A DNA stretch of 64,000 nucleotides, from NCBI GenBank assembly GCA_016618085.1, contig JABLTG010000038.1:1-64000 (forward strand). Reading direction: 5' to 3'. The notes beneath the pieces are model-generated. The model was not told where the DNA came from, did not search any database, and saw only the letters and a program-made list of their open reading frames with translations. Made by a program: the position numbers and the translations under genes. This DNA is from Neovahlkampfia damariscottae (Eukaryota > Heterolobosea > Selenaionea > Neovahlkampfiida > Neovahlkampfiidae). Below, one piece after another: positions 10,014-20,700 of this stretch (positions within the stretch are counted from its first letter, which is position 1; the number at the start of each line of letters is the position of its first letter).

Positions 10014-10020
10014 CCAATCA
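10014..10020 (+). promoter_or_regulatory. CCAATCA box of the ADP/ATP carrier gene
   Basis: Exact motif, 35 nt before the ATG at 10056. It is less than 50 nt beyond the preceding GTPase gene. Confidence 0.5.
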
Positions 10021-10055
10021 TTTTTTCCCAACTTGTCAACCGTTTTCTATTTTTT

Positions 10056-11164
10056 ATGACAGAAGTTGGAACTGTGGTTGATAAAAATGCAAAACTAAAA
10101 GAATTTGGTATTAATTTAATGTACGGTGGATTGTCTGGAAGTATTACAAAAACAATAGTTGCTCCTCTGGAAAGGATAAAAATCGTTCTTCAAGTTCAAG
10201 ATTCATCCAAACAGGTAAAAAAAAATATTCTCCAAAATAAAACCTTTAAGATTCTAAAGGAACAAAGATATAAAGGTATTGTTGATTGTGGTGTCAGAAT
10301 GTACCGAGAACAAGGTTTTTTATCATTTTGGAGAGGAAATTGGTTTATATATTAAGTTTTGAAATTAATTTTTTTAGGACTAATGCAGTTGTTAGATATT
10401 TTCCAACTCAAGCAATGGGATTTGCTTTTGATGATAAAATTAGAACTCTCATCATGGATAAGAATAAACAATATTCTAAGTTAGATTATGTCAGCAGAAG
10501 TTTATTATGTGGAGCAATATCTGGAGCTATTGCTTCAACTGTAGTTTACCCAATAGATTTTGCACGTACAAGACTTTCTGCAGGTTCGAAACATAAAAAA
10601 AAATTTCACATTTTTTCACACAGACACCACTGAAAAAGGAAAATCAAAATTATACAAAGGACCATTCGATTGTATTGTAAAAACTGTAAAAAATGAAGGT
10701 GGTATTCCTTCTGTCTACAGAGGTTTTATGATTTCAATCTGGGGTTCAATCTTTTATAAAGGAATATATTTTGGTGGTTATGATGCCATAAAATTTTTGT
10801 ATAGAAAAGAAGAGAACCAAAGACTAAATTTTTGGGAAAAATGGGTAAAAATTGCATTTAATTTTTCTCATTTGTTAGTTAATCGGTCAAACAGTTACTA
10901 CAACAGCTCAATATGCTTCATATCCTTATGACACAATTAGAAGACGTTTAATGATGAGAGGTGGTGATGGTGTTGATGCTTTGTATAAGAATTCTTTTGA
11001 TTGTGCAAAGATTATATTGAAAGAAGAAGGTTTGATTGTTTTTTTTTTTTCACATTTTTCTCAAAGGCTTTAAAGGATTTTTTAAAGGTGCTTTGGCAAA
11101 CACATTTCGTGGGGTTGGTGGAGCTTTGGGTTTGGTAATGTATGATGCATTCAAGGGTGAATAA
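10056..11164 (+). CDS. Mitochondrial ADP/ATP carrier
   Basis: Six exons spliced through five introns of 32-43 nt. Three repeats of two transmembrane helices each show Px(D/E)xx(R/K): A-P-L-E-R-I-K, Y-P-I-D-F-A-R and Y-P-Y-D-T-I-R. The third repeat carries R-R-R-L-M-M, a one-residue variant of the carrier-specific RRRMMM signature. Other family strings are G-I-V-D-C, S-F-W-R-G-N-W-T-N-A, R-Y-F-P-T-Q-A and F-F-K-G-A-L-A-N. It exchanges matrix ATP for cytosolic ADP in the inner membrane. CCAATCA at 10014-10020 is 35 nt upstream of the ATG. Confidence 0.92.
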
Positions 11165-11279
11165 AAACTATTTGAATTTCATTTCAATTTTCCTTGAATT
11201 TTGTTGTTGAGCAAACCGAAAAAATCAAAGATTGTATCTTGCTTTGAATTAACAGCTTTTGAAGTTTTAACATATATAT

Positions 11280-11988
11280 TTATTCTAAATTGAGTTCTTC
11301 TTCAAGTGCTTTCGTTCTTTCATCTAAAAGAGCTGATTTTATATCAAGTTGTTCATAATCAAGAATTGTAGCTTTTCCACCACCGATATCTCCACAGTTC
11401 TCAGGTGAAAGTCCATTTTCAACACTTTTTTCTAATTTAATCCCGAGGTCACGTGTAGCAGCATCAGGGCTTCTTTTCAATTCGAAAGCAACATCAGAGC
11501 AATAACAATTTCCTACTCCTTCTGGACAGTAGGTTCTAAAAAATTAATAAATTCATGATTTACGCTAATCCATCGATTACAGATGAATTCAAAATAAAAA
11601 ACTTCACAGGTCTAACTTTTTTTATCTTGAACATTTTTGAACATTTCAAATCCAGCAAGAGGAAAATTTTGTTTTCTACAAGCTTTGCAAGAAAATGATT
11701 GTGTTTTTGGTGTTCCTGTGATAGGTATTAACTGTTGGTCAGGAGAATAATTGCTTGTTTTTTGAGCTTTTTTTGTGTGAGCTCTGGCTCTGAATTTCAA
11801 AGTTACTTTTCTGAAAAGGAGCGATTGGTACATGAAGTGGCTTATAAATAGGTGAACATCTTAAACCTTGTTGACTTGCGCTTTTTCAAGGTGCCCAATA
11901 AACAAATCCAACGAGAGCAAGTGCAACAAAGAGAAAACACTTTCTATTGATTGGACAAACACTTTTTTTTTATTTTTTCAATTGCCAT
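11280..11988 (-). CDS. Secreted or membrane-anchored Cys-containing protein, unknown family
   Basis: The likely start is the ATG at 11988, followed by a 19-nt intron (11944-11962) and a hydrophobic stretch (F-L-F-V-A-L-A-L-V-G-F) that looks like a signal anchor. Later exons encode S-C-K-A-C-R-K-Q-N-F-P-L-A-G-F-E-M-F, Y-C-P-E-G-V-G-N-C-Y-C-S-D and an acidic C-terminus. The join between the exon ending near 11625 and the next needs a one-base change at a run of seven A. With it the frame runs straight through V-R-P-V-K-F-F-I-L-N. This suggests a homopolymer error rather than an intron. The middle of the model (11800-11920) is uncertain. No function assigned. Confidence 0.5.
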
Positions 11989-11989
11989 T

Positions 11990-11996
11990 TGATTGG
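11990..11996 (-). promoter_or_regulatory. CCAATCA box touching the start codon at 11988
   Basis: On the coding strand the order is GGCCAATCAA-ATG, a spacing of one base. It is also the only copy in the divergent gap with the MAPK gene at 12086. Confidence 0.5.
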
Positions 11997-12085
11997 CCAA
12001 ATTTCTCATGAGCTTTGTAAACGTTTATCAAACAAATTAACTTTTTCAGCCAAATTATAAAATCATAGATCCTCTGGTCGAGAAA

Positions 12086-13727
12086 ATGGCAAAATATTGC
12101 AATAACAACAACTCCAATATTTTCAATAGTTTTTCACCACTCGAAGATATTTTTTTAGAATCAATCAACGGTGAAACATCTTTTGATGAAAATAAATTTC
12201 AAATAATATTTGAAAAAAATCCACTTTCAGAAGACTTGTTGATTTTAGCAGGTTTTGAAAAAAAAGAAAAAAAATACATGTTGAAAAAAAACACACCAAT
12301 TTTTGTTTTACAATCATTTTTAGATTCTCTAAGAGAAAAAGTTTGAAAATAATTATTAAAAAATTTAGATGTACCAAAGACCAGAACTTTATCAAGGTAA
12401 ATTTTTTCCAGCTAATTTTTCAGTTCAACTTGGTGATAAAAAATGGATAATTTCAAAAAGATATGAGATAAAAAAGATTATCGGACAAGGTGCATATGGG
12501 CTGGTTGTTTCCGCTTATGACAAAGTTGAAAAAAAAAATGTTGCAATCAAAAAAATTTTCAACACTTTTGAAGGTGATTTACAATATCAAAAAAGAATTT
12601 TAAGAGAAATTAAAGTAATGAATCATTTTAAGTATTACTTTGTTACTTCCTTAATTTCTTAGAGAAGTTGATGGTGTAAGGTTTTTAAAAAAACTAACAA
12701 CCAGTTAATCTCGATTGTAAATTTGATTCCACCAACAGATTATGAAGAATTTGAAGATGTTGTAAGACATTTTTAATGTTTTAAATTCATAGTATATTGT
12801 CATGGATATGATGGACGGAGATTTAAGAGGATTAATTAAGAAGTCAAATCAAGAAATAACTGATGAAAATGTTCAATATTTTTTATATCAAATATTATTA
12901 GGGGTATATAAATTACACTCTGCCAATGTACTTCATCGTGATTTAGTAAGTTCTGAAAGTTGTTAACAATTTCAAGAAACCAAGTAACTTGTTGTTAAAC
13001 TCAGAATTGGATTTGTGCATTTGCGATTTTGGTTTATCACGAGGAATAGGTATCATTCTTCACATTTATTGATATATTTATAGATATTGATGATCCTACA
13101 CATTCTACTTTGTATGTTGCAACTCGTTGGTATCGTGCTCCTGAATTGCTATTGCAATATGAAAAATCATCTAAACCACTTGATATATGGTCAATTGGAT
13201 GTATTTTAGGTGAATTACTTCAAGAGAATAAAAGAACTCCACTATTTAGAGGTGAAAATACATTAGAGCAATTGTTGGTAATAATAGAATGTCTAGGCAC
13301 ACCAAAAGAAGAAGATATGAGAGGACACACCAACGCTATCAAATACATAATGTCTCTTCCACTGAAAGAAAAAAAATTATGGGAGAAAAGGTATCCAAAA
13401 GCAAATCCTCTTGCACTTGACATGTTGGATAAAATGCTCCATTTTGATCCTCAAAAAAGAATCACAGTTGAAGAAGCGTTGAGACACAAATATTTAGAAG
13501 ATTTATTTGAAGAAGAGGATTTAATAAAACCAAAACTATTTGATTATCAATTTGATGATGGTATAGACTTGAAATTTAACAAAGATGCTGTCAAACAAAT
13601 GATTTATGATGAAATAATAGAGTTCAATAAAACCCATCACCATGTTTTTGGAGACGCAAAGTATGACGATGATGAAGATGAAATTGTGGTGATTGAAAAT
13701 ATGAACGAGAAACTTTCGTTAAAATAA
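12086..13727 (+). CDS. MAP kinase with PUB-like N-terminal extension
   Basis: The 85-codon first exon has a pattern like the second half of a PUB/PUG domain: N-K-F-Q-I-I-F, then L-L-I-L-A-G-F-E, a basic stretch and an I-F-V-L-Q-S-F-L-D-S-L helix. Introns 12341-12368 and 12397-12423 join it in frame to a MAPK catalytic core: I-G-Q-G-A-Y-G, A-I-K-K-I, H-R-D-L-K-P-S-N-L-L-L, D-F-G-L-S-R-G, V-A-T-R-W-Y-R-A-P-E-L, D-I-W-S-I-G-C-I-L-G-E-L and the CMGC insert region. The activation loop TxY is T-L-Y, not TEY, TPY or TGY. About eight exons in all. The 22-nt gap between the two ORFs leaves no room for a separate promoter, which favours fusion. The PUB assignment is by eye. Confidence 0.75.
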
Positions 13728-13858
13728 ATTTCCTTTTCCAGCCAACAGAAAAGTAAAACTTTCTGAGGTTTTGAATTTTCGTTTTTCCAAGTTTTTTTTT
13801 GAATTTTGAAATTGTTAAATTCGAAACTGAATTGTGGTTTTATTGGTCAACGTCAGGA

Positions 13859-14275
13859 CATGTTTCAACAAAACACAACAACTTCTCCGTTCCACAAAGA
13901 GAAACCAAATTGATGGAAAAAGATACAAAGGAACTTTTACAAAATTTCACATTTCAAAATCCATTATCAGAAAATTGTTCGTGGTAAACTCAAGTCAAAA
14001 AACACAACTAGTTTTTAAAAAATTTAACACAAATTTTAAAAAGATAACTTGATCTAAAATTACAAAAACTCATGATGTGAATACAGAAAACGATTAGAAC
14101 ATCTTGAAAGATCCAAAGAACATTTGTCAACTAAAACCACTTTTGCAGCTGTTTGAAATGTTTGGATGAATGTAAAAATGATAAGAATGCTTCAAAAACA
14201 TCAAATAACAAACTAGAAAAATGGTATAAATTAGGAAAGAAAAATCGCTTAAAACATCATCAAAATTTCACAAAT
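13859..14275 (+). CDS. Possible small gene, exon structure unresolved
   Basis: An ATG at 13859 follows ATTGGTC (about 13838). A 34-nt intron would join M-F-Q-Q-N-T-T-T-S-P to Y-K-G-T-F-T-K-F-H and onward. Farther right an open stretch contains C-S-C-L-K-C-L-D-E-C, which could bind metal. I could not find a splice path that links both parts cleanly. It may be one multi-exon gene or non-coding leftovers. Confidence 0.25.
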
Positions 14276-14343
14276 GATTGGATAATTTTTTTATTTCCAA
14301 TTTTTTTTATTGGTTACTCACAGTCTCACTCAGTAAAAAACAC

Positions 14344-15111
14344 ATGGAGCATGGATCAGATCTCAATCAATCAACAAAAAAACTGACAGAAAAAGATGAA
14401 CAAGAAGTACTTGGTCTTACTTCACAGTACAGCTCAGTAGATTCACAAAACAGTAATGTAATGAAATCAGAAATCCCAAACTTACCAAAACAAATCTCTA
14501 AAAAAAGACCACCAGAAAAGAAAATTATATTTGTTCCTCACTCTTTGTCAGGTGTCAAAAAAAAAAAAGTTCAAACATCAAGCTTCAACAATAAAATGAT
14601 GAAAAATAACTTAGATATATCACTTGTACATGAAAAAATATCAAATGTAACACCAGTTGAAACGATTTTCCTTCAAAAAAAACTCTCAGAAAAAACCACA
14701 TCTCTTGAAGAACATTTCACTGACAAATTTTTTGTTGATGAACCATGTGAACCAGAAGCCACTTTACACAAACAGGTCGTTAGTTCTACTTCTGAAGATT
14801 CAGGAGACTCAGATAACTCAGGAAATTCACTATCATCTCCAACCGCATCAGAAGAAAGAACAACTCTCTATGAATCAAATAAAACCAGAACTACTGCTCC
14901 AAAGAGATGTGGAGACATTAGCTGTCCAGAGTTACAATATTATTCGACCTTAAAAGAAGCAGAAAAACACAGATTCACCTTCAAAAAATTAAAAGGCAGC
15001 TCAACTTGTTGTCCTTGTGGAAGTACTATTCAATATTACGTTGGAGGAAAATGGAGAAGATCTGGTGCTGTATCTTTATACTACAAAAACCTTGAAAATA
15101 TTGAAGAATAA
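14344..15111 (+). CDS. Ser/Lys-rich protein with conserved-looking Cys C-terminus
   Basis: 256 residues from the ATG at 14344; a TTG farther upstream keeps the frame open but is not a likely start. The first 185 residues are low-complexity (Ser, Lys, Glu, Thr), probably disordered, with K-K-R-P-P-E-K-K and K-K-K-K. The last 55 residues are ordered-looking: R-C-G-D-I-S-C-P, then S-S-T-C-C-P-C-G-S-T-I-Q-Y-Y-V-G-G-K-W-R-R-S-G, five Cys that could hold zinc. A nuclear role is plausible but unproven. TGATTGG at 14275-14281 lies 62 nt upstream. Confidence 0.6.
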   Translation: MEHGSDLNQSTKKLTEKDEQEVLGLTSQYSSVDSQNSNVMKSEIPNLPKQISKKRPPEKKIIFVPHSLSGVKKKKVQTSSFNNKMMKNNLDISLVHEKISNVTPVETIFLQKKLSEKTTSLEEHFTDKFFVDEPCEPEATLHKQVVSSTSEDSGDSDNSGNSLSSPTASEERTTLYESNKTRTTAPKRCGDISCPELQYYSTLKEAEKHRFTFKKLKGSSTCCPCGSTIQYYVGGKWRRSGAVSLYYKNLENIEE

Positions 15112-15258
15112 ATGTGTATTTTTTTTTATATATAAGTAGAAGTTAAAATCGACAAAATAGGAAATTTTTCAAAATCAGTCTCACTTGAAAGTTGTCAGAA
15201 CCTGAAATTTTGGATCACATATACGCGTTTTCATACATCATTTGTCTTTTTTCATAAT

Positions 15259-16527
15259 TCAAATATTCATAAGAAATGACCATTCTTGAATAGTGTCATT
15301 CAAGAATTTTTCCTTTGGCAATACTGAATAAATTTTCATCGTACTGATTGTTTTGTATTGTAATTTCATCAATTTTAATGAGAGACCGTCAATATTCACT
15401 TCTAGGTTTGATTCGAATCCGTTGAAATATAGATTCAACAATTCATTGGCCAATTCTTTTCTTTCTTGAAAGTTGAAAAAAGTTTCATATTTCTGAATGT
15501 CTTTGTAGTACTCTATATTCTCCATTGAAAATTCATTTTTTGCGAAGTTGTAAAAAATGGAATATAATTCTGGATCATCCATCATAATTTGAATCGTATT
15601 GGAATAATTCAAAGTTGGTTTTCTAAAGAAATTTAAAAATTTTTCTAAAATTGTAATCAGCAAAATCATCCCAATTTGATGAAAGAATAAAAGAAATTCC
15701 AGAAAATACAAACTGGAAAAAACTAAATTTCTTGATTCTGCAATTCCCATTAATAAAATCAAGAGAGTCCAAGATGAATCAAGCAACATCGTTCCTACAT
15801 AGTATTGAATTCTAAAATAAAATACATCCTCGTGCCACATATTTTTGACCAATTGAATTGGAATGGATAGATAACTTTTACCTTCCTTTTTGACTTTCTT
15901 TATTGCACTACTTATGACATGAAATACATCAATAACCCAAACGGAAGTAATATGACATTAAGAGCAAATGCAGCTGAGAATATGATATATTTTTGAGTTC
16001 CCAAATCTGGATTTACCAACAAACCAATTACTGAAATTCCAATAAAAAAAATCCATTGAATAAAAATGAATAAGAAGATAAATTTTCTATTTGAAGTGAA
16101 TTTCAATAGTTTAAACATAATTTTCAACTTTTTGTCCTTTTTTTGAATAAAATTCAATTGTTGATTTTTCAAAAAAATTCAAAACAACAAAATGAAAGAA
16201 ATTGATTGGAATAGTGCAAATTAAACATAACATTGCACCTGCAGAAAAATTATATAAGTAATTTTCATATAAAACAATAAATTCCAGTGGAAAAATGAAA
16301 ACATAAGCTTGTCCCAAGTGAAAAAAAAATTAAAAAATTGCAGCACAAGCAGGAACATAACCTCTTGATTTCAAAGGTTGTTCTTTGGAAAATACCACAC
16401 ATATTAAAAAAAATATAAAATAAAAAATCAATTTTGAGCACATAAAAAGTGGATGGAATGTTTCTAAATGATGTATTCCTGAAATGAGCTTAAAACCATC
16501 AAAACTGTGATAAAAGTTGGATTTCAT
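15259..16527 (-). CDS. Seven-helix protein with C-terminal RGS domain
   Basis: Exons joined across introns of about 54, 42 and 32 nt give an N-terminal block of about seven hydrophobic segments, then an RGS domain (N-E-F-S-M-E-N-I-E-Y-Y-K-D-I-Q-K-Y, E-R-K-E-L-A-N-E-L, later F-L-N-D-T-I-Q-E-W). RGS domains speed GTP hydrolysis on G-alpha. The 7TM-RGS combination is known from plants (RGS1) and several protists. The 54-nt intron removes an in-frame TAA near 16330. The first exon contains P-L-K-S-R just before that intron. No good CCAAT box is seen upstream; the preceding hydrolase gene ends only 133 nt away. Confidence 0.75.
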
Positions 16528-16659
16528 AATGTCCTTTGTATTAAAAATAGAGTATTTGATGGAGGAGGTGCTATTGTATCGTTTGGTGTGATGATAGGAA
16601 ATGAAATATAATTCGCTCCTAATGTGATTAATAAACTGGAATTTTTCGTTTTAAATTCG

Positions 16660-17541
16660 TTAATAATTAGTTTTGATGATTTTAGCATTTGGATTTCTTT
16701 CAAAGAAAAATTCAGTAAATTTTGGATCCGAAATTGGATCATCTTCTGCATAAATAAGCCATAATTTTGAAACCTCTATTTTATCAAATTCAAATCCCCA
16801 AGGTTCTGATATCATTTTTAAATTATCCATCCAACCAAGATGATTCACATTTCGATCCATATCTTGAACATATTGAATTGTTTCTGGGTATTTATCCATC
16901 AAATGAAGTTGTTCATAATCAAAAGATATAAAATTTGTACCTGCGAATACGTACCATAAAGTTTTTCCAATGACGGAAGAAAATATAAACGATGGTGGTT
17001 TTTGGAAATTTGGAAAAATGTTCTCAACAATTGTGTGAGGCAAATTGACCCAACTAAAATCATGCCTAATACTGTTTCTTTTCCATAAAAATTTCCTACT
17101 TCCAATGCATACAGCCAAATGAAATTCCTTTTAACCAAAATTTTTTCACATTTTCTTTTTTAAGAACAACTTCTACATCTCTATGCCATTCATTTAATTT
17201 TCTATTTATCTTTAAACTGCTAAAACCAAATCCTGGAATGGTGATTCCAATTCCTCTTATTTTCAATCTCTGATAATCTTCATTGGTTGTTGAAGCTAAA
17301 ACTTTTGCTCCTGAAAATGAATTAAATTCAATGATTGTTTTTTGATAATTTTTTTTCTCTCCATAAATAAAATATTCAAGAATTCTTCCATCTGGTAAAG
17401 TAACATAATTTCCACCTTGTGTTAAAATTACTTCGGTACTTATGGATGGTATTTCTCGGTGTGATTGAAACACAATGAAAGAAATGAAGAGTATGAAAAG
17501 GAAAAACCGTATTTTGTGATAATGAAAATAGCTTCACACAT
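16660..17541 (-). CDS. Secreted or membrane-anchored alpha/beta hydrolase
   Basis: The core shows L-P-D-G-R-I-L-E-Y, I-I-E-F-N-S-F-S-G, I-T-I-P-G-F-G-F-S-S, the nucleophile elbow G-I-S-F-G, and later Y-A-E-D-D-P-I-S-D-P (catalytic Asp region). A 47-nt intron follows C-M-H-W. Upstream of L-T-Q-G-G the frame reads a signal-anchor-like F-F-L-F-I-L-F-I-S-F-I-V-F, but it reaches an ATG (17541) only if one base is added to a short A run near 17505. The expected catalytic His near the C-terminus is not found in the frame ending at 16660. An overlapping frame continues with L-L-I-T-L-G-A-N-Y, so a second indel is possible. Substrate unknown. Confidence 0.6.
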
Positions 17542-17749
17542 TCATCCAAGTTGAAAGAGAATAATCTCATTGGACAAAAAAACAAGGAACAAAAGAGCAA
17601 TTTCTCCGTTTCATAATCTCCGAAAACAGTTAAAAAATGGTTCTCAGATTTGGATTGACTTTGAAAACAGAAGAGAAAATTACCTGATTAGGATTTGTGC
17701 ATTTCCAAATTTCGTTTTCGGAATTTCTTCAAAGAGAATGGAGGATTTC

Positions 17750-17754
17750 ATTGG
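17750..17754 (-). promoter_or_regulatory. CCAAT (ATTGG on +) box of the cyclase gene
   Basis: ATTGGTC, core ending 24 nt before the ATG at 17779. A weaker variant of the motif. Confidence 0.4.
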
Positions 17755-17778
17755 TCATTCAACCTGCAATTTGATACC

Positions 17779-20700
17779 ATGGAAAAATACTCTCTAGGTG
17801 AGGTGCTGTTCTCTTCATCAAACACTGTTGTTCAGAGAGCCACAAAAGATGAAGACGGAACCAAAGTAATCATAAAAAAACCCACAAGCTACATTAACAC
17901 ACAACATATGAACGAATCCTACAAAAAAGATTTTTCCTTCACCAAAATAGTTCATGAGTCTGCGCCTGAATATTTTGTAACAATGGTTGAAATTGCACCA
18001 CAAAAAAATGGTCAACTCTTCCTTGTTGAAGAAGACAGTGGTTTAAACGCTATGACATCTATTTCTCAGGAAAATGACTTAAACTCCAAAGTACAAGAGT
18101 TTTTGAAAATTGCAAAAGAAATGACAATGGCTTTACATCATGTTCACAACAAGCAAATTATCCATAGAGACATCAAACTTTCAAATTTCATTTCAACCAA
18201 CACCTCCAGCTCAACCAAACCAAAACTAATTGATTTCGGACTTGCTACTATTGTTTCAAGAAAATCACCATCAGTATCATGCTCACATCCAACAGGTACA
18301 TATAATTATATGTCTCCAGAACAAACAGGAAGAGTAAATAAGAATATTGATTTTAGAAGTGATATATACTCTTTGGGCATAACATTTTATGAATTATTCA
18401 CAGGAAATGTACCTTTCAATGGTGATAAATTGGCTTTGGTACATGCTCATATCACCAAAAAATTACCTTTAATTTCGGAAATGCCCAAAGTTGTAAATAA
18501 TGTAATTCAAAAAATGTGTGCAAAAAACCCTTCAGAAAGATATCACTCAGCAATAGGAGTTTACAATGATTTGGATTTTATTCAAAAAAATTTTGACAAA
18601 ATGGATGAAACATTTTCAGTTGGAATGTTTGATGAAAGAGAGTTTCAAATCCCAAATAAATTATATGGAAGAGAAAAAGAAATAGAATTATTAAAACAAG
18701 CAATTAATTCAAATGATTCAATGTGTCTCGTTTCTGGATATTCTGGTTCCGGAAAATCCAAGTTGATTGAAGAAATATCAAAAGATCAACACATGGAATT
18801 GCTAATGGCATTTGGAAAATTTGATCAATTTAATAGATTACAACCATTTTCTGCTTTTATTAGGTAAAGATATTTCCATTTATTTATTCATTACTTAGTG
18901 CAATGAAATCTTTAATCATCAAAGTGTCTTCAACCGAATTTCATGAGAGAAATATTGTCACTGAAAACTTAAAGCATGATTTAAAAGGTGATTTAGGAGA
19001 TGTTGTGCATTACATGATACCTGAAATAGCAATGTATATAGGAGAAAGAAAACCACCTATTGCATTAGGATCAACAAAAGAAACTCAAGATAGAATTTTC
19101 AAAAGCTTCATCAGTTATTTTAATTGTTTCACGACTGATCACAAATTAATTTTGATTATTGATGACCTGCAATGGGCTGATGCTGCTTCGTTTCAATTTT
19201 TCGAAAAACTCCTTTCAACTGGAAATCAAGATATTTTCATTATTGGAGCTTACAGAGATAACGAAATTGATGATTCTCATCCGTTAACAGGAATCATAAA
19301 GCAATATAATAACACCAGTTCAATTCATCTGGAGCCTTTAACACTTGAAGATTTGAATGAATTAGTTGCAGAAACATTACATGTTTCAACAAATGAATCT
19401 TGGAAGTTGAGCGAATTAATTCACAAAAAAACTTTAGGAAATCCTTTCTTTTCTCGAGAATTTATCAATACATTACATCAAGAAGAATTTATTCATTTTG
19501 AAAACGAGAAATGGAACTGGGATGTTGAGAAAGTGGATTCAATGAATTTTAGTTCAAATGTGATTGATTTCATGATTCAAAACTTGAAGAAGCTTCCGAA
19601 AAATATGCAAAAACTTTTGAACAGAGCATCTTGTATTGGAAATACCTTCAAAATATCCGAATTAAAATGGATCTATGATGACAATCAAATAGAGAAGGAT
19701 GTAGTTGAAGCTTTAAGAGAAGGATGGTTATTTCAAATCAATTCAGGACAATACAAATTCTTTCATGACAGATTACAACAAGCAGCTTATGAATTATTTG
19801 ATGTTAAAGAAATTGCTGAAATTCATTCCATCAATGGCAACATCCTCTTGAAAAATTTCAAGGAACAAAAAACTGTTGATATGAACATTTTTTCAATTGT
19901 TAATCATTTGAATAAGTCTCCTGATCAATTGAAAGACAAAAAAGAACTCTTGGAGTTGAATTTACTGGCTGCAAAAAAATCTTTGGAGAATAGTGCAAAA
20001 GAAGTTGGATTGAATTTTGCCAAAATTTCAATTGAAATGTTATCATCCAATCCATGGGAATCAGATCCAAAAACTGCTTTTAGTACATACTCTATGCTTG
20101 CAGAAGGATATTATTCAAACTATATGTTTAAAGAATGCGAAGAAGTTTACAAATCAATTTTAGAAAATGTTAAAGTGAAAGAAGAAAAATTGATTGTTTA
20201 TTCAAAATATTCTAAAATGGCTTGTGCAACAGCTCAATATGATCAAGCTTATGATTTATTCATTGAAGTTTTGAAGTTGTTTGATTTTTCAAAAGACATT
20301 CCCTTTACAGATATCCCTGGAACAATCAAGTTCAACTTTGGATTGAAAGCAAAATTAGATCAAGAATTACAACTAATTGGAGGACTAACCAAACTAGAAT
20401 CACTTCAGAAATGTACTGACCCAAATATAACATTATTTTGTAAAATTCTAATTGCATCTATTGATGTGATGTTTCTGGCACCAAAATCAAATCGAATGTT
20501 ATTGATGACAAACGCTTTAATGGTATTGTATTTGAACATCACAATGGGATTGATGGATACTTCAGCATTTTCGTTTGCCTATGCTGGATGGGTTTTTTCA
20601 TTTTTTTTTAAATCAACAGATGGCTATTATTTGACCACTTTAGGAGACAAGTTTTTTTCAAAAGACGTTAACCCTCCTTATAATGTTGCTGCTTTTAAAA

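Noticed and set aside
11950-11956. CCAATCA within the first intron of the gene at 11988
   Set aside because: It lies inside a 19-nt intron downstream of the ATG, so probably coincidence or a second weak box; not counted as a promoter.
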